Shown here: positions 19,692-30,898 of the stretch, one piece after another
How positions within the stretch are numbered: the stretch's first letter is position 1
Layout: every line of letters starts with the position of its first letter
Source: Nitzschia sp. pyKryTriq1
Taxonomy: Eukaryota > Bacillariophyta > Bacillariophyceae > Bacillariales > Bacillariaceae
Reading direction: 5' to 3'
NCBI GenBank assembly: GCA_956465555.1
Contig: OY101124.1
Location: 806,001-870,000 of the forward strand
DNA: 64,000 nt
The notes under the pieces: model-generated
Seen by the model: the letters and a program-made list of their open reading frames with translations, nothing else
Told to the model about the DNA's origin: nothing
The model's database searches: none
Made by a program: the position numbers and the translations under genes

Positions 19692-20592
19692 GGTGGTGGT
19701 TGTAGTTTTCGACCAGTACGCTTGTACGGTAGTCTGGGTTTTTGGTTACATTTGATAAGTTTAAAAAAATTGTGAGACCGTTCATCTCTTCTAATCACAG
19801 ATGATGAGAGTATGTATTGGGATGGTAGTCGTAGTTTTGTTGGGATCGGATCGCCTTCTTGTAACTTGATATATATATTTTAAAATACCCATGCCACCGA
19901 CCTACCATCATTTTTTCTTGTGATACTCGTCCCGGTATCAGCAGGTTAGAGTACTGTTTCAAACCAGAACTGCGGATTGAGAGTGGTGGAACGTCGGTTC
20001 TCCTCTTCGCTCTTCTCTTCGCAAAAAAGAAGAATATCGGATCAAGAACCCCACGCACGCAGTACACCTACATAGACTACATTATGTTCGCCCCGAGAGA
20101 ACCATGCTTGTCTACAGAGTACCTGCAAGGTACCTGTACCGGTACCGTATGGTTCTCTGGTTCGCCCTACAAGTATGGTACCTGCTCGTCGGTGTGACAA
20201 TACCAATACTGATACTGGTAGTACCGACCAGTGCTGTAATTTCGGGGCGAACCTCAGTTCTTCAAGATCCAACACGAACCTTTTCGAACAGTCATTTTTC
20301 GGTGCTTCTACTGCACTGGTGTGGTTACTGTACAGCACGATAATAAAATAACCTCTTGCGACCGACTTGCGACACGCGACACGCGACTTTTTTTGGATTT
20401 TTTTTTTCATTTCGAGTTTCGATGATCGTCGACGATGTCGTCCGGTTTGCCGTCATAACCGGTACTGTATTTTATAGTCTAATAAGTAAAGGGCGAAGGT
20501 GGTCCATGATTATGATTGTTGTCTACCCGATAATCCCAACCTCATTTTCCAACGGATATTACAATCTCCCGGTTCTCCAACAACTTGGATGA
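19692..20592. other. Intergenic with GTAC/ACCGGT palindrome patch
   Basis: Upstream region shared by two divergently transcribed genes (gametolysin and histidine phosphatase). The part at about 20105-20230 is crowded with GGTACC, ACCGGTACC and CAATACTGATACTGGTA-like units. No ORF was supported. Confidence 0.55.
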
Positions 20593-21591
20593 ATGATCTG
20601 CTCGCGAGTTCTCATTGGAGTCTGGTTGTTTGCAGTGCGACTGACGTTTCTTCTTTCTTGGAGTCCCTCGCATTTACCACCATTTCTGCCGAATCATCAA
20701 TCACGACAGTCTTCGTCTCGCTTTGACGACGACTCTTTGGTCATTCGTATGACGCCCAAATGTGATGCTGATGGTTCCGGTAATGACAACCACAACCACA
20801 ACAACAACAACACTGCCAGTAGCCCCCCACTCAACGTGAAGCGCCTCTTGTGTGTGCGGCATGGAGTCAGCGTCGCTAACGAAGAAATGAGCCGGCCGGG
20901 AAATCAGTGGGGCGACCCAAACTTTCGCGACGATGGTAAACGTGACGCCCCCCTGTCGGAAGCAGGACGTAAGGAAACACAAGAGTTTCTCAAGCAACAA
21001 TTCCATCAGCAAACCAAGTTGATGGAAGTCTTGGACGAAGTCGAGTTAGTCATAGTCTCGCCGTTGACTCGCACCCTGGAAACCTTGCATTACGGCGTGG
21101 AACCCATCTTGATGAATCATCATCATCTATTACAAAAACGAAGGGTCGGCGGCGACGACGACGACAAGAAGAATATACCAATATTGGCAGTGCCATTGCT
21201 TCGAGAACGTGTGTATACTACCTCGGATACGGGCAGGCCAGCCTCCCTGCTGGCTCGAGAATTTCCAACCGTCGACTTTTCAGAGTGTCCACAAGACGAT
21301 CGCCCTTGGTGGTATGTGGGAGAGGACGACTCGTCCTGGGAAGAGTGGCGACCCCATGGAGAAAATCAGTGGTATGGTGTTCGAGGAGAGCCAGAAACTG
21401 TTTTCCAGGAACGAATGAAAGAGTTGGATGAATGGATCGGAAATCGACCAGAGAAGACGATTTTGATGGTGGCGCATTGGGGCGTCCTCCGCCATCTAAG
21501 TGACGGGACGCAATTTCTCAACGCAGAAGCCAAGATTTTGGAACACAGCTTTTGTCCTATCAAGAAGACATCGGTTGTGGCGCATTTGTAG
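20593..21591 (+). CDS. Histidine phosphatase (phosphoglycerate-mutase-like) protein
   Basis: Single exon, 332 residues. The catalytic phospho-acceptor motif LLCVRHGVS lies near residue 88; VSPLTRTLET and the second catalytic His in VAHWGVLRHL (about residue 294) complete the histidine phosphatase (PGAM) fold. The family hydrolyses or transfers phosphate on sugars, nucleotides or proteins; the substrate cannot be told from sequence. Residues 4-24 (SRVLIGVWLFAVRLTFLLS) are strongly hydrophobic, so entry into the secretory pathway or a membrane anchor is likely. An Asn/His/Asp-rich low-complexity stretch follows, then the domain. It converges with NSE4, with 176 bp between stop codons. Confidence 0.88.
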   Translation: MICSRVLIGVWLFAVRLTFLLSWSPSHLPPFLPNHQSRQSSSRFDDDSLVIRMTPKCDADGSGNDNHNHNNNNTASSPPLNVKRLLCVRHGVSVANEEMSRPGNQWGDPNFRDDGKRDAPLSEAGRKETQEFLKQQFHQQTKLMEVLDEVELVIVSPLTRTLETLHYGVEPILMNHHHLLQKRRVGGDDDDKKNIPILAVPLLRERVYTTSDTGRPASLLAREFPTVDFSECPQDDRPWWYVGEDDSSWEEWRPHGENQWYGVRGEPETVFQERMKELDEWIGNRPEKTILMVAHWGVLRHLSDGTQFLNAEAKILEHSFCPIKKTSVVAHL

Positions 21592-21767
21592 AACGACCAC
21601 TAGTGTCTAGTCGAAACAACTTGTACGTATTGGGTGACTGCGTTTCGTCCATAACTACTACGACTAGAATAGAACATTATGAGAACGTCGAAAAATGCTA
21701 TAGAAAGGTTGCGGAATACCGGAATAGTAGAATACAGACGATGTCCAGTGACTCATTTTCTCTACTA

Positions 21768-22971
21768 CTAGGGGGATCTCAGCCCCGAGGCTTGAGAAAG
21801 ACTGGCGGCATACTGGTCCTTCTTGATCTTTCGGTGGGGCAGATCCCCTTCGACGACTTCGTAGGCCGCACACAAAGCTCGCCACTCCTGCATGTTCAAC
21901 GACATGATTGCTTGCTTTGGGGTATACGCCTTTTTGTTTTGGTTCTCGTTTTGAGATTCCTTGACGTACTTGAGGACCAATCCAGGCTTGGTTTTCACAG
22001 GCCCGTCAATTTCGAGACCCTTTTCACGGACTTGGATCGCCGCCCCACCCTTTTTGACCAGAAATGAATAGTGGAAGATGTTTTCAACTGTTTGCGTGAA
22101 GGACTTTGGATTGAACAAGAATTTCACCCCATCAATCTCCGAACCGTACTTCTTGAGCTTTTTCTTGGCCGCATTATCGATCTCACCGCCGTTGGCCTCA
22201 TTGAGCTTTCGCTTGTTCTCATTATAGTGTTTGTTGACGTTATGTTGCAGCGCTTTGTACATGTCATTCATGCTCTTTTCCACCGCCGAAAGCTTGTTGT
22301 CATCCTTTTCTGTATGACCTTCCACATCTTCGGGTCGCTCTTCGACAGCGTCCTTGTCTTCTTGAACCATGCGACGGCGGGAAGGTATTTTGCGTTGCAC
22401 GGGAGGCTGACCGTGAGTCAGAGAACCATTCAGAAAGCAGATCCCAGACGGCACGGCGTTGAAACACGCTCCTGCCGCCTCACCCAAGACCTCCCAGTCA
22501 AACTGGGTCTCGGTCCCCCCGTTGATCTCCTTGCGAACTTTCTCCACAAGTTTGCGCACCAGGCGGTCGGCGTCATAACGCGGAACCTAGGTAACGTAGA
22601 TTGAGCAAAAAAGTGAGTGGACATGAAATCGACTGCAACAACAACAACAACAACAGTGGATGAATGAATGAACATACCTGGATGAGTCGATCCACCATTT
22701 GAGAAGCCTTCTTGGCAATGGAAATCAAGTTCTCGCCATCCAAGACGGCTTCCCGCGTGTACCGGACCTTTTTGTAGATCTTATTGTTTCGACCTCGAGC
22801 ATCATCCACTTCGATAGTGCCATCCTCTTCCAGGTCTTTCAACAGCTGGCGCTGCGCCTTTCGAACTTGCCGACGCTCTTCTTCGGTCAAGCCCGACTCC
22901 CCAAGGACTCCCGTGCGATCATTGTCATGGTCATCCTCGACCTCTTCTTCTGCTTGTCTTCTTCGCGGCAT
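21768..22971 (-). CDS. NSE4: NSE4, kleisin subunit of the SMC5/6 complex (two exons)
   Basis: Exons are 22971-22678 and 22586-21768 around a 91-nt intron (phase 0, CAG|GTATGT ... CCTAG|GTT); 370 residues. The N-terminal helical part (EAVLDGENLISIAKKASQM) fits the NSE4 N-terminal domain that binds the SMC5/6 neck and NSE3. The C-terminal winged helix is clear: FTQTVENIFHYSFLVKKG, with downstream EWRALCAAY. NSE4 closes the SMC5-SMC6 ring used in DNA repair and replication-fork handling in the nucleus. The middle linker is Lys/Glu/Asn-rich. The intron carries a short AAC microsatellite (22639-22655). Length agrees with plant and fungal NSE4. Confidence 0.93.
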
Positions 22972-23894
22972 GGTTATAGGTATATATTGTAACTAGGGTT
23001 CAAAGGGATCAATGGGCTGTCAAACAATCAATAGAAAGCAAAGAAATGATGGACGATGACGGTGCTTGTTGTCGGAATGAGATTTTTGTGTTACCACCAC
23101 CGACCGCCGCAGTTGCGTTTTGCTCGTACCGTACATACCGGAACGAGTACCAGGTACTGACTGTACCGGTACGCACTGTACCGGTACCACGAGTACGGTA
23201 CCAGGTACAGTAGCTCGTAGAACTTGGTACGTTTTCTACACATGGAAACTGGCAGTACTCAAATCAACGTGCAAGTCCACGGAAGCCAAAGCTCTTGGAG
23301 TCTGGCGCGGCGAGCCGGCCGGTCACCCTTGATGGACTCACACGACCATTAAAAGGACTCTTTCTGTTCTTTGGTGACGTTGAATAGGAATTTTCCCGCC
23401 AATAACATCGTGCGGCGTGTCAAAAACAACACGCCGAACGGACGATGGGCCATGCTTGGGCCATCCAGGCAAAAAATCTCCTTCATCGTGTCGATAGCTG
23501 TTACGAGTACGAACAGTACGAGTACCGTACCAGGCACTGTACCAGTACGAACACACGGGGTGTATCTTCCAAAGGTCCAAAGTCAAGCATGCATGCATGC
23601 ATGATGCATGTCAACAACAACTGACGACATCTTTTAGTCTACTCCTACATACGGTAACAATAGTTGAAAGTCCTTGGAAAGCTACTGCGACAAGACCACA
23701 CCCCTTGGATTGGGGAAGATACTGCAGACGACCCATCTGTCAAGTACCAGTACCGTATACCGGTCTGATACCGGTACAGTACAAGAAGTACAGTCAGTGG
23801 CGCTCGTAGTACTGTAGTCCACGTTTTTCAATCGAAAGATTTTCTTCTCGGTGAAAGTAACACACACACACACGTCCGGAATTATAACAATAAA
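22972..23894. other. Intergenic with three palindrome-rich patches
   Basis: Patches at about 23120-23235, 23505-23550 and 23740-23820 are dense in TACCGGTAC, GGTACCAGGTAC and AGTACGGTAC units. A run of GCATGCATGCATGC lies near 23588 and a CA repeat at 23862-23874. No supported gene. Confidence 0.6.
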
Positions 23895-25184
23895 ATGAGA
23901 ATCGGTTCTATTCGGCGGCTCGCCATTTATGTGGCGGTGTCTATGATTGCCCTGACGGCCGGTCAAGACGTAGAAACTGAAACATCATCCTCATCCTCAA
24001 CTGGTGCCACCGAGAAAGAGAAGCGACTTTGGGGCGGATCCAAGAATTCTCCAGAGGGGGCGACAGACTCAGTGTCGGCCGAAGAACTACCTCCGACGGT
24101 ACCGCAAGGCGAAGAGCGAGGAGGAGGAGGAGGAGACGTCAAAGATGAGCATGGTATCCCGTTTGTATCCAAATCGGGGTCGACTGCTACATCGCATCAC
24201 AGCAACAACAATCCTAGCAATACTCAGAACATTCACTATGAGCCGCCTCAAGGCTTTAAACTCACATCACGAGTCTATACAGACCCAAAAGACAAACTGG
24301 CACACTTTGACAACGATTCGGCGATGGTATTTCCGTATTGGGAGTGTGGTGTCTCCGGCTCGACCACAGTTCCTATTCCACTGCAGCATGCGTCCGTCCG
24401 GCATTTACTGGGAGGGTCGCAGCCCAGCACTTACAGTGTTTCTGAATTTGGACCGTACCCACAGCTGGTCGTGGCGTTGTCATCCGTGGATATTGTCCTC
24501 AACTCTGGAGAAGTCCAAACATTTCACCCGGGCGATGTTGTTTTGCTGGAAGATGTAGTTAGTTGTGGCCACAAACTAAAAGGACACGATCACCAAGACA
24601 TGGCCGTCATGATCTTGACTCTCAAACAACAATATCACCAAGTGGGCAAGGACAAGACGAGTTTACACAGTATTTTGACAAAAGACAATCTTATGAAGAT
24701 AAGTCCGTGCCCAGATGGATTATACTTTTCTCGCGTGGATGTCGAGCCATCACCAGGCTTGGGCAATAAGGTCGGGAAGCTGTTGCGAAAGCTGCAACCT
24801 CGATCGATACGGCGATATCTACTGACGGTAGTAGGACTGTCCGTATCTGCAGTTGTGGGGGACTTCATGGGCAAAGTGGCACCCTTGTGGTTGGCAGTAT
24901 TATTTGGTGGTGGGTGTTTTGTTACAGGTGGAACTCTAGCAATTGTCACAGTTGGGGATAAGGCAGTTGACGAGTTCGAAATGTGGAAAGAACGCCGGCA
25001 ATTGAAACTTCAAGGCCCAGAAAAGGAGGAAGAGAGTGAAACCGATGAATTTATGGAAACGAAAATGAGGGAAGAGAAGGATCGCAGGGCTGAAGGTGAA
25101 CATGCGCAACATTTTATGGAGACGAAAAAGATGCTAGACAAGGATCGCAGGGCTGAACAAGGTGAAAATGCGCAACATTCTTGA
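23895..25184 (+). CDS. Secreted or membrane cupin-like protein, unknown function
   Basis: Single exon, 429 residues. Residues 1-23 form a signal peptide (RRLAIYVAVSMIALTAG) followed by a Ser/Thr/Gly-rich spacer. Residues about 125-250 look like a small cupin (RmlC fold): an HxPGDV-type turn (FHPGDVVLLED) with GHKLKGHDHQ as possible metal-binding histidines. After it come two close hydrophobic helices (YLLTVVGLSVSAVVGDF and LWLAVLFGGGCFVTGG, about 310-350). The tail has two copies of a 20-residue charged repeat (FMETKMREEKDRRAEG..., FMETKKMLDKDRRAEQG...). The domain most likely faces the ER lumen or outside. I do not recognise a named family; dioxygenase or binding roles are guesses. Confidence 0.75.
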   Translation: MRIGSIRRLAIYVAVSMIALTAGQDVETETSSSSSTGATEKEKRLWGGSKNSPEGATDSVSAEELPPTVPQGEERGGGGGDVKDEHGIPFVSKSGSTATSHHSNNNPSNTQNIHYEPPQGFKLTSRVYTDPKDKLAHFDNDSAMVFPYWECGVSGSTTVPIPLQHASVRHLLGGSQPSTYSVSEFGPYPQLVVALSSVDIVLNSGEVQTFHPGDVVLLEDVVSCGHKLKGHDHQDMAVMILTLKQQYHQVGKDKTSLHSILTKDNLMKISPCPDGLYFSRVDVEPSPGLGNKVGKLLRKLQPRSIRRYLLTVVGLSVSAVVGDFMGKVAPLWLAVLFGGGCFVTGGTLAIVTVGDKAVDEFEMWKERRQLKLQGPEKEEESETDEFMETKMREEKDRRAEGEHAQHFMETKKMLDKDRRAEQGENAQHS

Positions 25185-25383
25185 CAGTGAATGACGTTTC
25201 AATAGAGGATGATTTTAAGATGACAGTGTGATTTGTGCAAATCGTGCGTCCCTGGTGACTGCCCCACATTCAATAGTCCACCCATGCCTAGAGTAGCAAA
25301 ATCACACGCCCCTCGTGGATCAAATCTGATAATGCACTCAACCTTATGCTTCTAGTCTCTTGCGTCCACCTGCCTGATCAATT

Positions 25384-28300
25384 CTAAGAGTCACGGCAAG
25401 CAACAACTGTGGCATGCTGTACGGCCTTGACAAACGGGCCACGCTTGAACCCTTTCAAACCATTCGCCTGCAAGACGCTGGTGTAATCTTCATCCTTGCA
25501 AGCCTCGGCAAGATCCGATAGTGTCGAAATATCATCAACCTTCAAGGATTTGTAGAACTGTTGCGCAGTGCACTTGAAAGATGATTTGTGTTTGTGCAGG
25601 AAGGTGAGAAGGTCGTGTTCGCCTTCCACAGGGGTTGGGGTAACTACAGTAGGCTTTGATTGCACTAGATCGTCTCCAGTGAGTTCGCTAAGAAGAGACA
25701 CCTCTTCAGTCGCTGCATGCCCGTTGCTACAATTCGCACCCAGCGAAGCATCCACAACAAGTTGTGCTGCCTTTTGCACGGCTTCGCCGCTACCTGTGAT
25801 GGCCACATTGAAACAGCCGTTTGAGTCGGCCTCACGTGACACAATGACCTTTGCACCAGTCCTATCCATTATACCCTTGATAAGTCTCTCGTTATTACCA
25901 AGGAGAATGGGTACGCTGTTAGCTTCAACAAGAATGTTTCGATGCACGATCTGTTGCTTGCCTTCAGAAGAAGCGTTCGATTTGTCGAGGACGATTTCGT
26001 TTACAAGCCTGATAGCTTCCTCAATAGATTCTTGCGTTCCAGAGATCTTCAGAGTGCACATTCCATTCGCATCCACTTTGCGATTGATATCCAAAGCCCC
26101 AGACTTCTTTCGAAGCGCCAGGATGCGCTTTCCACCCTTGCCGACGATTGTAGGCGCAATGTCAGCTCCGACGAGGAGGTTCCGATGGACGTCCTTCTTT
26201 TTGTTCTCGGATGCAGATCCCAGGCTCGCCGCCGGGCCCGAAGTCGTCTTTGCCGAAGCAGAAGGGACATTGGATACCATATGATTTGGATGATAAAACA
26301 CAATTTCTTCCATCGGATGAAAGAAATGGCATATGGATGGGCCCTTTCGGAGGTTCCTGCAATTTATGCCATTCTTACAACGTGCAACTGGTTTCGCCTG
26401 AGACTTGGGGGAGGGGGCGTTTGAATTTAGCGTCTCTGATCCAGACACAGGAGTAGGATGGTACGCCGCAATTTCATCGGGTGTATGATGAAACTTGCAT
26501 TTGCCAGGCCCCTTTCTCAAATTGACACAGGCGCCACGGTATTTGCAGCGAATTGCAGCCCTTTTGTCCCCGGGGGCAATGCCAACCGACTTGCCAGCTG
26601 CTTCTTCCACAGATTTCTTTGATTTCGGATTGATGATAGACTCTGGTACTTGGCCTTGAGCGGGTATTTTGTTGAGTGACTGCAGGGGGGTATCAAGCAC
26701 TGTGGCTGCGATTGCCGACGGGTGCTCCGGGTGATAAACCGCAATTTCTACAGGCAAATCTTCGAATTGACAAGCTTCAGGTCCACGCCTAAGTTCAGGA
26801 CAAAAAAGACCAAGACCGCAATTCCCGTTGGGCTGTTGATTCGGCGCCTTGCTATGATGAACCAGGGCCGGTGATGTCTTCTCGACCTTTTTCGGTTTCT
26901 GTACGACCGCCGGGGGAGCTTCCGCCGCGGCGTGGCGTCCTGCCTTAGCCGGCCGATTAGACTTCTGGGAAATTTTCTTCGTCTGCTTTTCGTCTTCGGT
27001 TGCCTTCTCAGTATTCGGTGACCCGGAACGCTCTTCTCTGCCGTCCCCGGACGTGTCCAAGGGCGTTCCATCCTTAGCAGCACCACACATTTCACACTCA
27101 GTTTCATGGGCAAGCGCATCTTGGTGCACAAATGTGCATTCGCGACAAGACCAAGGCTTCGCTTGAGCTTTTGGCTTGTGCACGATAGGCATGCCATCAC
27201 GGGTCAAGTCCCACTCCTTGAAATTGGATGCTTTGAGAGCAAAATCCTTTTCGGCAACATGGATACGCACGGTATACCTTTCGCCGTGTGCAATACCGAG
27301 AAAGGTACCTACTGCACCGTTGAGGTCAGAGCGGCCTTCGAGACCCTGGATCTTTACGTAATCCCCCCTCTTGACATTCAGTCGACTTGCCATCTCCTCC
27401 ATACGTTTTCGTTCTTTCTGTGCGTTTTCCTTCTTGACTGCCTCCTCCATCTCTTCCGTAAGGAGGTACTCAACTTCCAACTTGCGTGTATGCAGTGCCT
27501 CGCGTTGCTTCGTGGAAAACAAGTCTTCCCTCTTACTTGCTGCCTCGAGAGTCGAATCATTGAACGCAAGAGCATTGGCTTTCTTCCCTTCGATCAGCAA
27601 TTGATAGAGACGGTTGGCATCCCCCCCCAAGTTGCACGAGCTCTTCATCAGTCACACTAGACATCCAAGCTTCCGACCCTCCATGTTCTAGTTTCGACGC
27701 AATGAAATTCTTGAAGGCTTTTCGCGAGTCGCGCTTCCCATACGATTGGACAGTCTCCTCCAACTGCGTTTGCGCGTCACTTGCTTCGTCAAGGATGGCA
27801 AGAAGAGCTTTGTAGGCAGGTGAAGAAGCCGCTCCCATGCTCCTAATAATCTTCAAGAGTTTTTCAGCCACGTCACGACCCTTTGAGATACCCTGGTGCA
27901 AAGACGAGTGGCTGGCTTCAATTTTCTGACGTTCATCTGCCCCCACCAGCCTATGTGAGCGTAGGCGGCTCCTGATTTCATTCGTCAAATGGCGAGCAAG
28001 AGTCTCCATACCATCTTTCCTCTCCGCCATTGACAGCTGAGCGTCGGATCGAATATCAATGCGAGTTTGTGAAGAATATGGCGTCTGACGCTTTGTACCA
28101 TCAATGACCAAAATGGAGCACCAAGAGATGTCCCAGATCCCGTTCACAGGAAGAGTAAGATCGAATCTGATTTCCCTGTCTTGAATGTCAAGTTGACTCT
28201 TGTTGATGTGGGCGAGGGTGGTTTCGTTGTCCTCAAGATCGCCTGCATAAAAATGGTGTGAGGCATCTTTCTGCTGGTTCCATAACTTTGGTACTACAAA

Positions 28301-30761
28301 AGAACACTAAAGAACACTCAACACAGGCATAGCTATACGTACCGCAGTCCCCAATCACAGTGACAGATTCACAATATTGTAGGAATTGACTCAAGCCCGA
28401 AATTGGCAAATACAGACGGACTTGTCTCGCCTTGGCACTCTGAACAAACGACCGAGGCCGTTTCGCTTGGGTAAAAGCAATGCCTCCATCCAAATACAAT
28501 GGCACTTCCGCCTTTCCTGGCTTGGGCGGCGGCCTAGAGGCTTCAGGTGCATCAGAGCTGTTCTTCTCCACCCATACTAGATGCGATTGAGGGATGTAGC
28601 CTGGGTCTACCCTGCACGCGATATCAATCATTTCGCTTAGGTACTTGCGTCGTAGTCTCGGATCGCGTAATATATCCCTAGCCTTTGTCAGGCCATCAAA
28701 CTCCTTTCGAAACTCCTCGCCGTAGCGATCTGGGTGGACCTTGATCGATGCTCGACGGTAGTGCTTTTCGACTGCTCTGGTGGCCTTGTTGGAAGCTTCT
28801 TCCAACGCATCCTGCTCTTTCTTACCAGCTGAGGAGCGATCCGATTCCTTGCCAGCAAAGTATTCCTCGATGAATGCTTCCTTGAGCGCGATTGGGGGAT
28901 TATCGAGCTGCTGGATGTACGGTAGAAGATCCAAAGACTCGGGTTGGGGCAGAGGGCTCGAACAAGTGGGACATTTTCCGCCTTCTTGTACGTTTGAAAA
29001 ACATCCCTCACAACAGTAGTGAGCACAGGAACGAAGTGGCAGGGCCAGTGGCACGGGCGTTTCGAGAGTATCCAAATCCCCGTCGTCCTTCTTTGGCTGG
29101 ATATGTTTCACACAACGCGCGCATAGAATAATCGGCTCCGCGTTCTTGGCTGGAAGAGGCACATTGACTTTGAAGAATTTTCCTGGTTTAGCGTCCAGCG
29201 GTATCTGGACTCGTTGTTTCTGTCCCGGGATATGAGGATTGGTGAATTCAAGAAAATCCCCAGCTTTCTTGTCTAATGGACACTTGACTTTGTGCTGAAT
29301 ATACTTCGTGCTATCGACGAAAGATGGCGTGTTTTCATTGGTCGCCATTCCCTCCGAAAGATCCACTTGCCCTGCCATTTCCTTTTCCAGGCGCTCCAAG
29401 CGATCCATGGGGGATTCTTTTCCTTCTTCTTGACCAAGTTTTCCTTTCTTGGCCTGTTGTTTTTCCTCTTGACGTTTCTTGGCAGCCTCCATGCGTTCTC
29501 GCCGAGATTTCTTTTGTATTTCTTCTTTATGCGCCGCGCTATCATTATTTTGGTGTTCCGATGTTGTTGATGTTGTGGGTGGCCGGGACCCCCATAATAT
29601 TAGATTCTCCGGTTTGAGACTCGCTTTCGCCTTGTCACCGTACATGTCGCGGTGTTGCTGAGACTTTTTCTTGGTAGAGGGGTCGTCCCATTCCACAACA
29701 TAGCGCCCTTTCTCTACGCACATTCATTCATTAATTTGTTAGGATGAAATGAAAGAGGCGTCAAAAGCGATCGAACAGACATAGGAGTTGCACAAGCAGA
29801 CAGCAAGTGAGTAAGTAAGAAACCAATCATTTCGAAGCACACAAACACACAATACACAAAATGTACAATGAAAGTACTGTGCCGTACCTCTGTCATAGCT
29901 CACAGCCCTGGCCTTGAGACCGTTAAGGTTCTTTCGGGATGGATCGCCGACGTTGACAATTTCCACCCATTCTTCGAGCAAAGGCGCTAGCTCCTCCTTG
30001 AGTTCCCGCGTTTCACGCTTCCTTCGTTCGTCTTCAATAAGCAAATCTACAATCGATTGACTTTGCAAGCCCCGAATGTTGAATCCCCGTCGGGTCGCTT
30101 CCTGGTTCAAGGACTTGACCGGCCACTCCTCAAAACAGCCTCGACCTTCCTCCTGGGCCCGTACGCGGGCTTGCGCTTTGTGCAGCTCTTCCGCTTCAGC
30201 CCGACGCTTGACGGCTTCCGCTTTGCGTTGGGCTTCTTGCTTCTTGCGCTGGTAGTATTGGTGGTAGTACTCGTCATCATCGTCATCGTCATCGTCATCA
30301 TCATCGTCATAGTCGTACCGCCCACCACCACTGTAGGAACTGTAAAAGTTGGGAGGGGGGCCACCGAATCCACCTCGATATACGGGGATGTGGACTGTCG
30401 GACCTCCTCGACCATTACTGAAACGAACGCCATAGCCCTGGCGGGCAAACATGTGTGCCATGAGATCGTCAAACGAAGGTCCGGCGTAGTACTGCCCGTC
30501 ATCATCGTCATCATCATCGCCACCGTCATTCTCGTCCGTATAGCTGGGCGCATAGCTTCCCGTCTCTTGTTTGGCCACGCATTGGATCAAAAAGTCGTGC
30601 GCCCGCTTGACGGATTGAAAGCGCTGCGTCGCATCTTCGTGCTGGGACTTGTCGGGGTGCTCGCGAACGGCCGTCCTTCGAAAGGCCGACTTGAGAATCG
30701 ATTCGTCCAATTCGACGGAGGGGTCAAGGCTCAGCCATTGACAAGCGGTCGAATAGTCCAT
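25384..30761 (-). CDS. Giant J-domain / SAP / RING-like / zinc-finger / KH mosaic protein (three exons)
   Basis: Exons are 30761-29888, 29713-28343 and 28293-25384; introns of 174 and 49 nt join in phase (...SYDR|EKGRYVVEW... and ...GDC|VPKLW...). About 1,717 residues. In order: J-domain with HPD (REHPDK, about residue 35); poly-Asp; SAP-like motif (LNQEATRRGF); SH3-like segment; paired PG repeats (CPLDKKAGDFLEF); RING-like CARC...CCEGC...CPTC (489-540); second J-domain (KVHPDRYG, about 617); helical region; second SH3-like segment; RanBP2-type finger (WSCRECTF...CEMCG, about 1127); three CCCH-like fingers (about 1242, 1327, 1384); two KH domains (about 1449-1516 and 1527-1594); and a C-terminal helical domain. 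A run of eight C (27621-27628) breaks the frame by one base in exon 3. The combination suggests co-chaperone activity tied to RNA or RNP; that is inference. Confidence 0.8.
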
Positions 30762-30824
30762 TCTTATTCTATCAAGGAATGAATCAATTTCAGTTGCAGG
30801 ACCGAAGAGTGAGTTTCGTTGCGG

Positions 30825-30898
30825 AATGAATGAATGAATGAATGAATGAAGGAAGGAATGAAGGAATGAAGGAATCAATCAATCAATCAATCAATCAA
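30825..30898. repeat. GAAT/GAAG/CAAT tetranucleotide microsatellite
   Basis: GAATGAAT units pass into GAAGGAAT and then CAATCAAT units, 65-140 bp upstream of the J-domain gene's start codon, probably in its leader or promoter. Confidence 0.9.

Noticed and set aside
19516-19869. Possible plus-strand two-exon micro-gene opposite the gametolysin start
   Set aside because: A splice-like pattern exists, but the minus strand holds a signal-peptide exon in the same place that explains the missing gametolysin start much better.
25568-26284. 238-residue plus-strand ORF inside the mosaic gene
   Set aside because: Antisense shadow of the KH-domain region.
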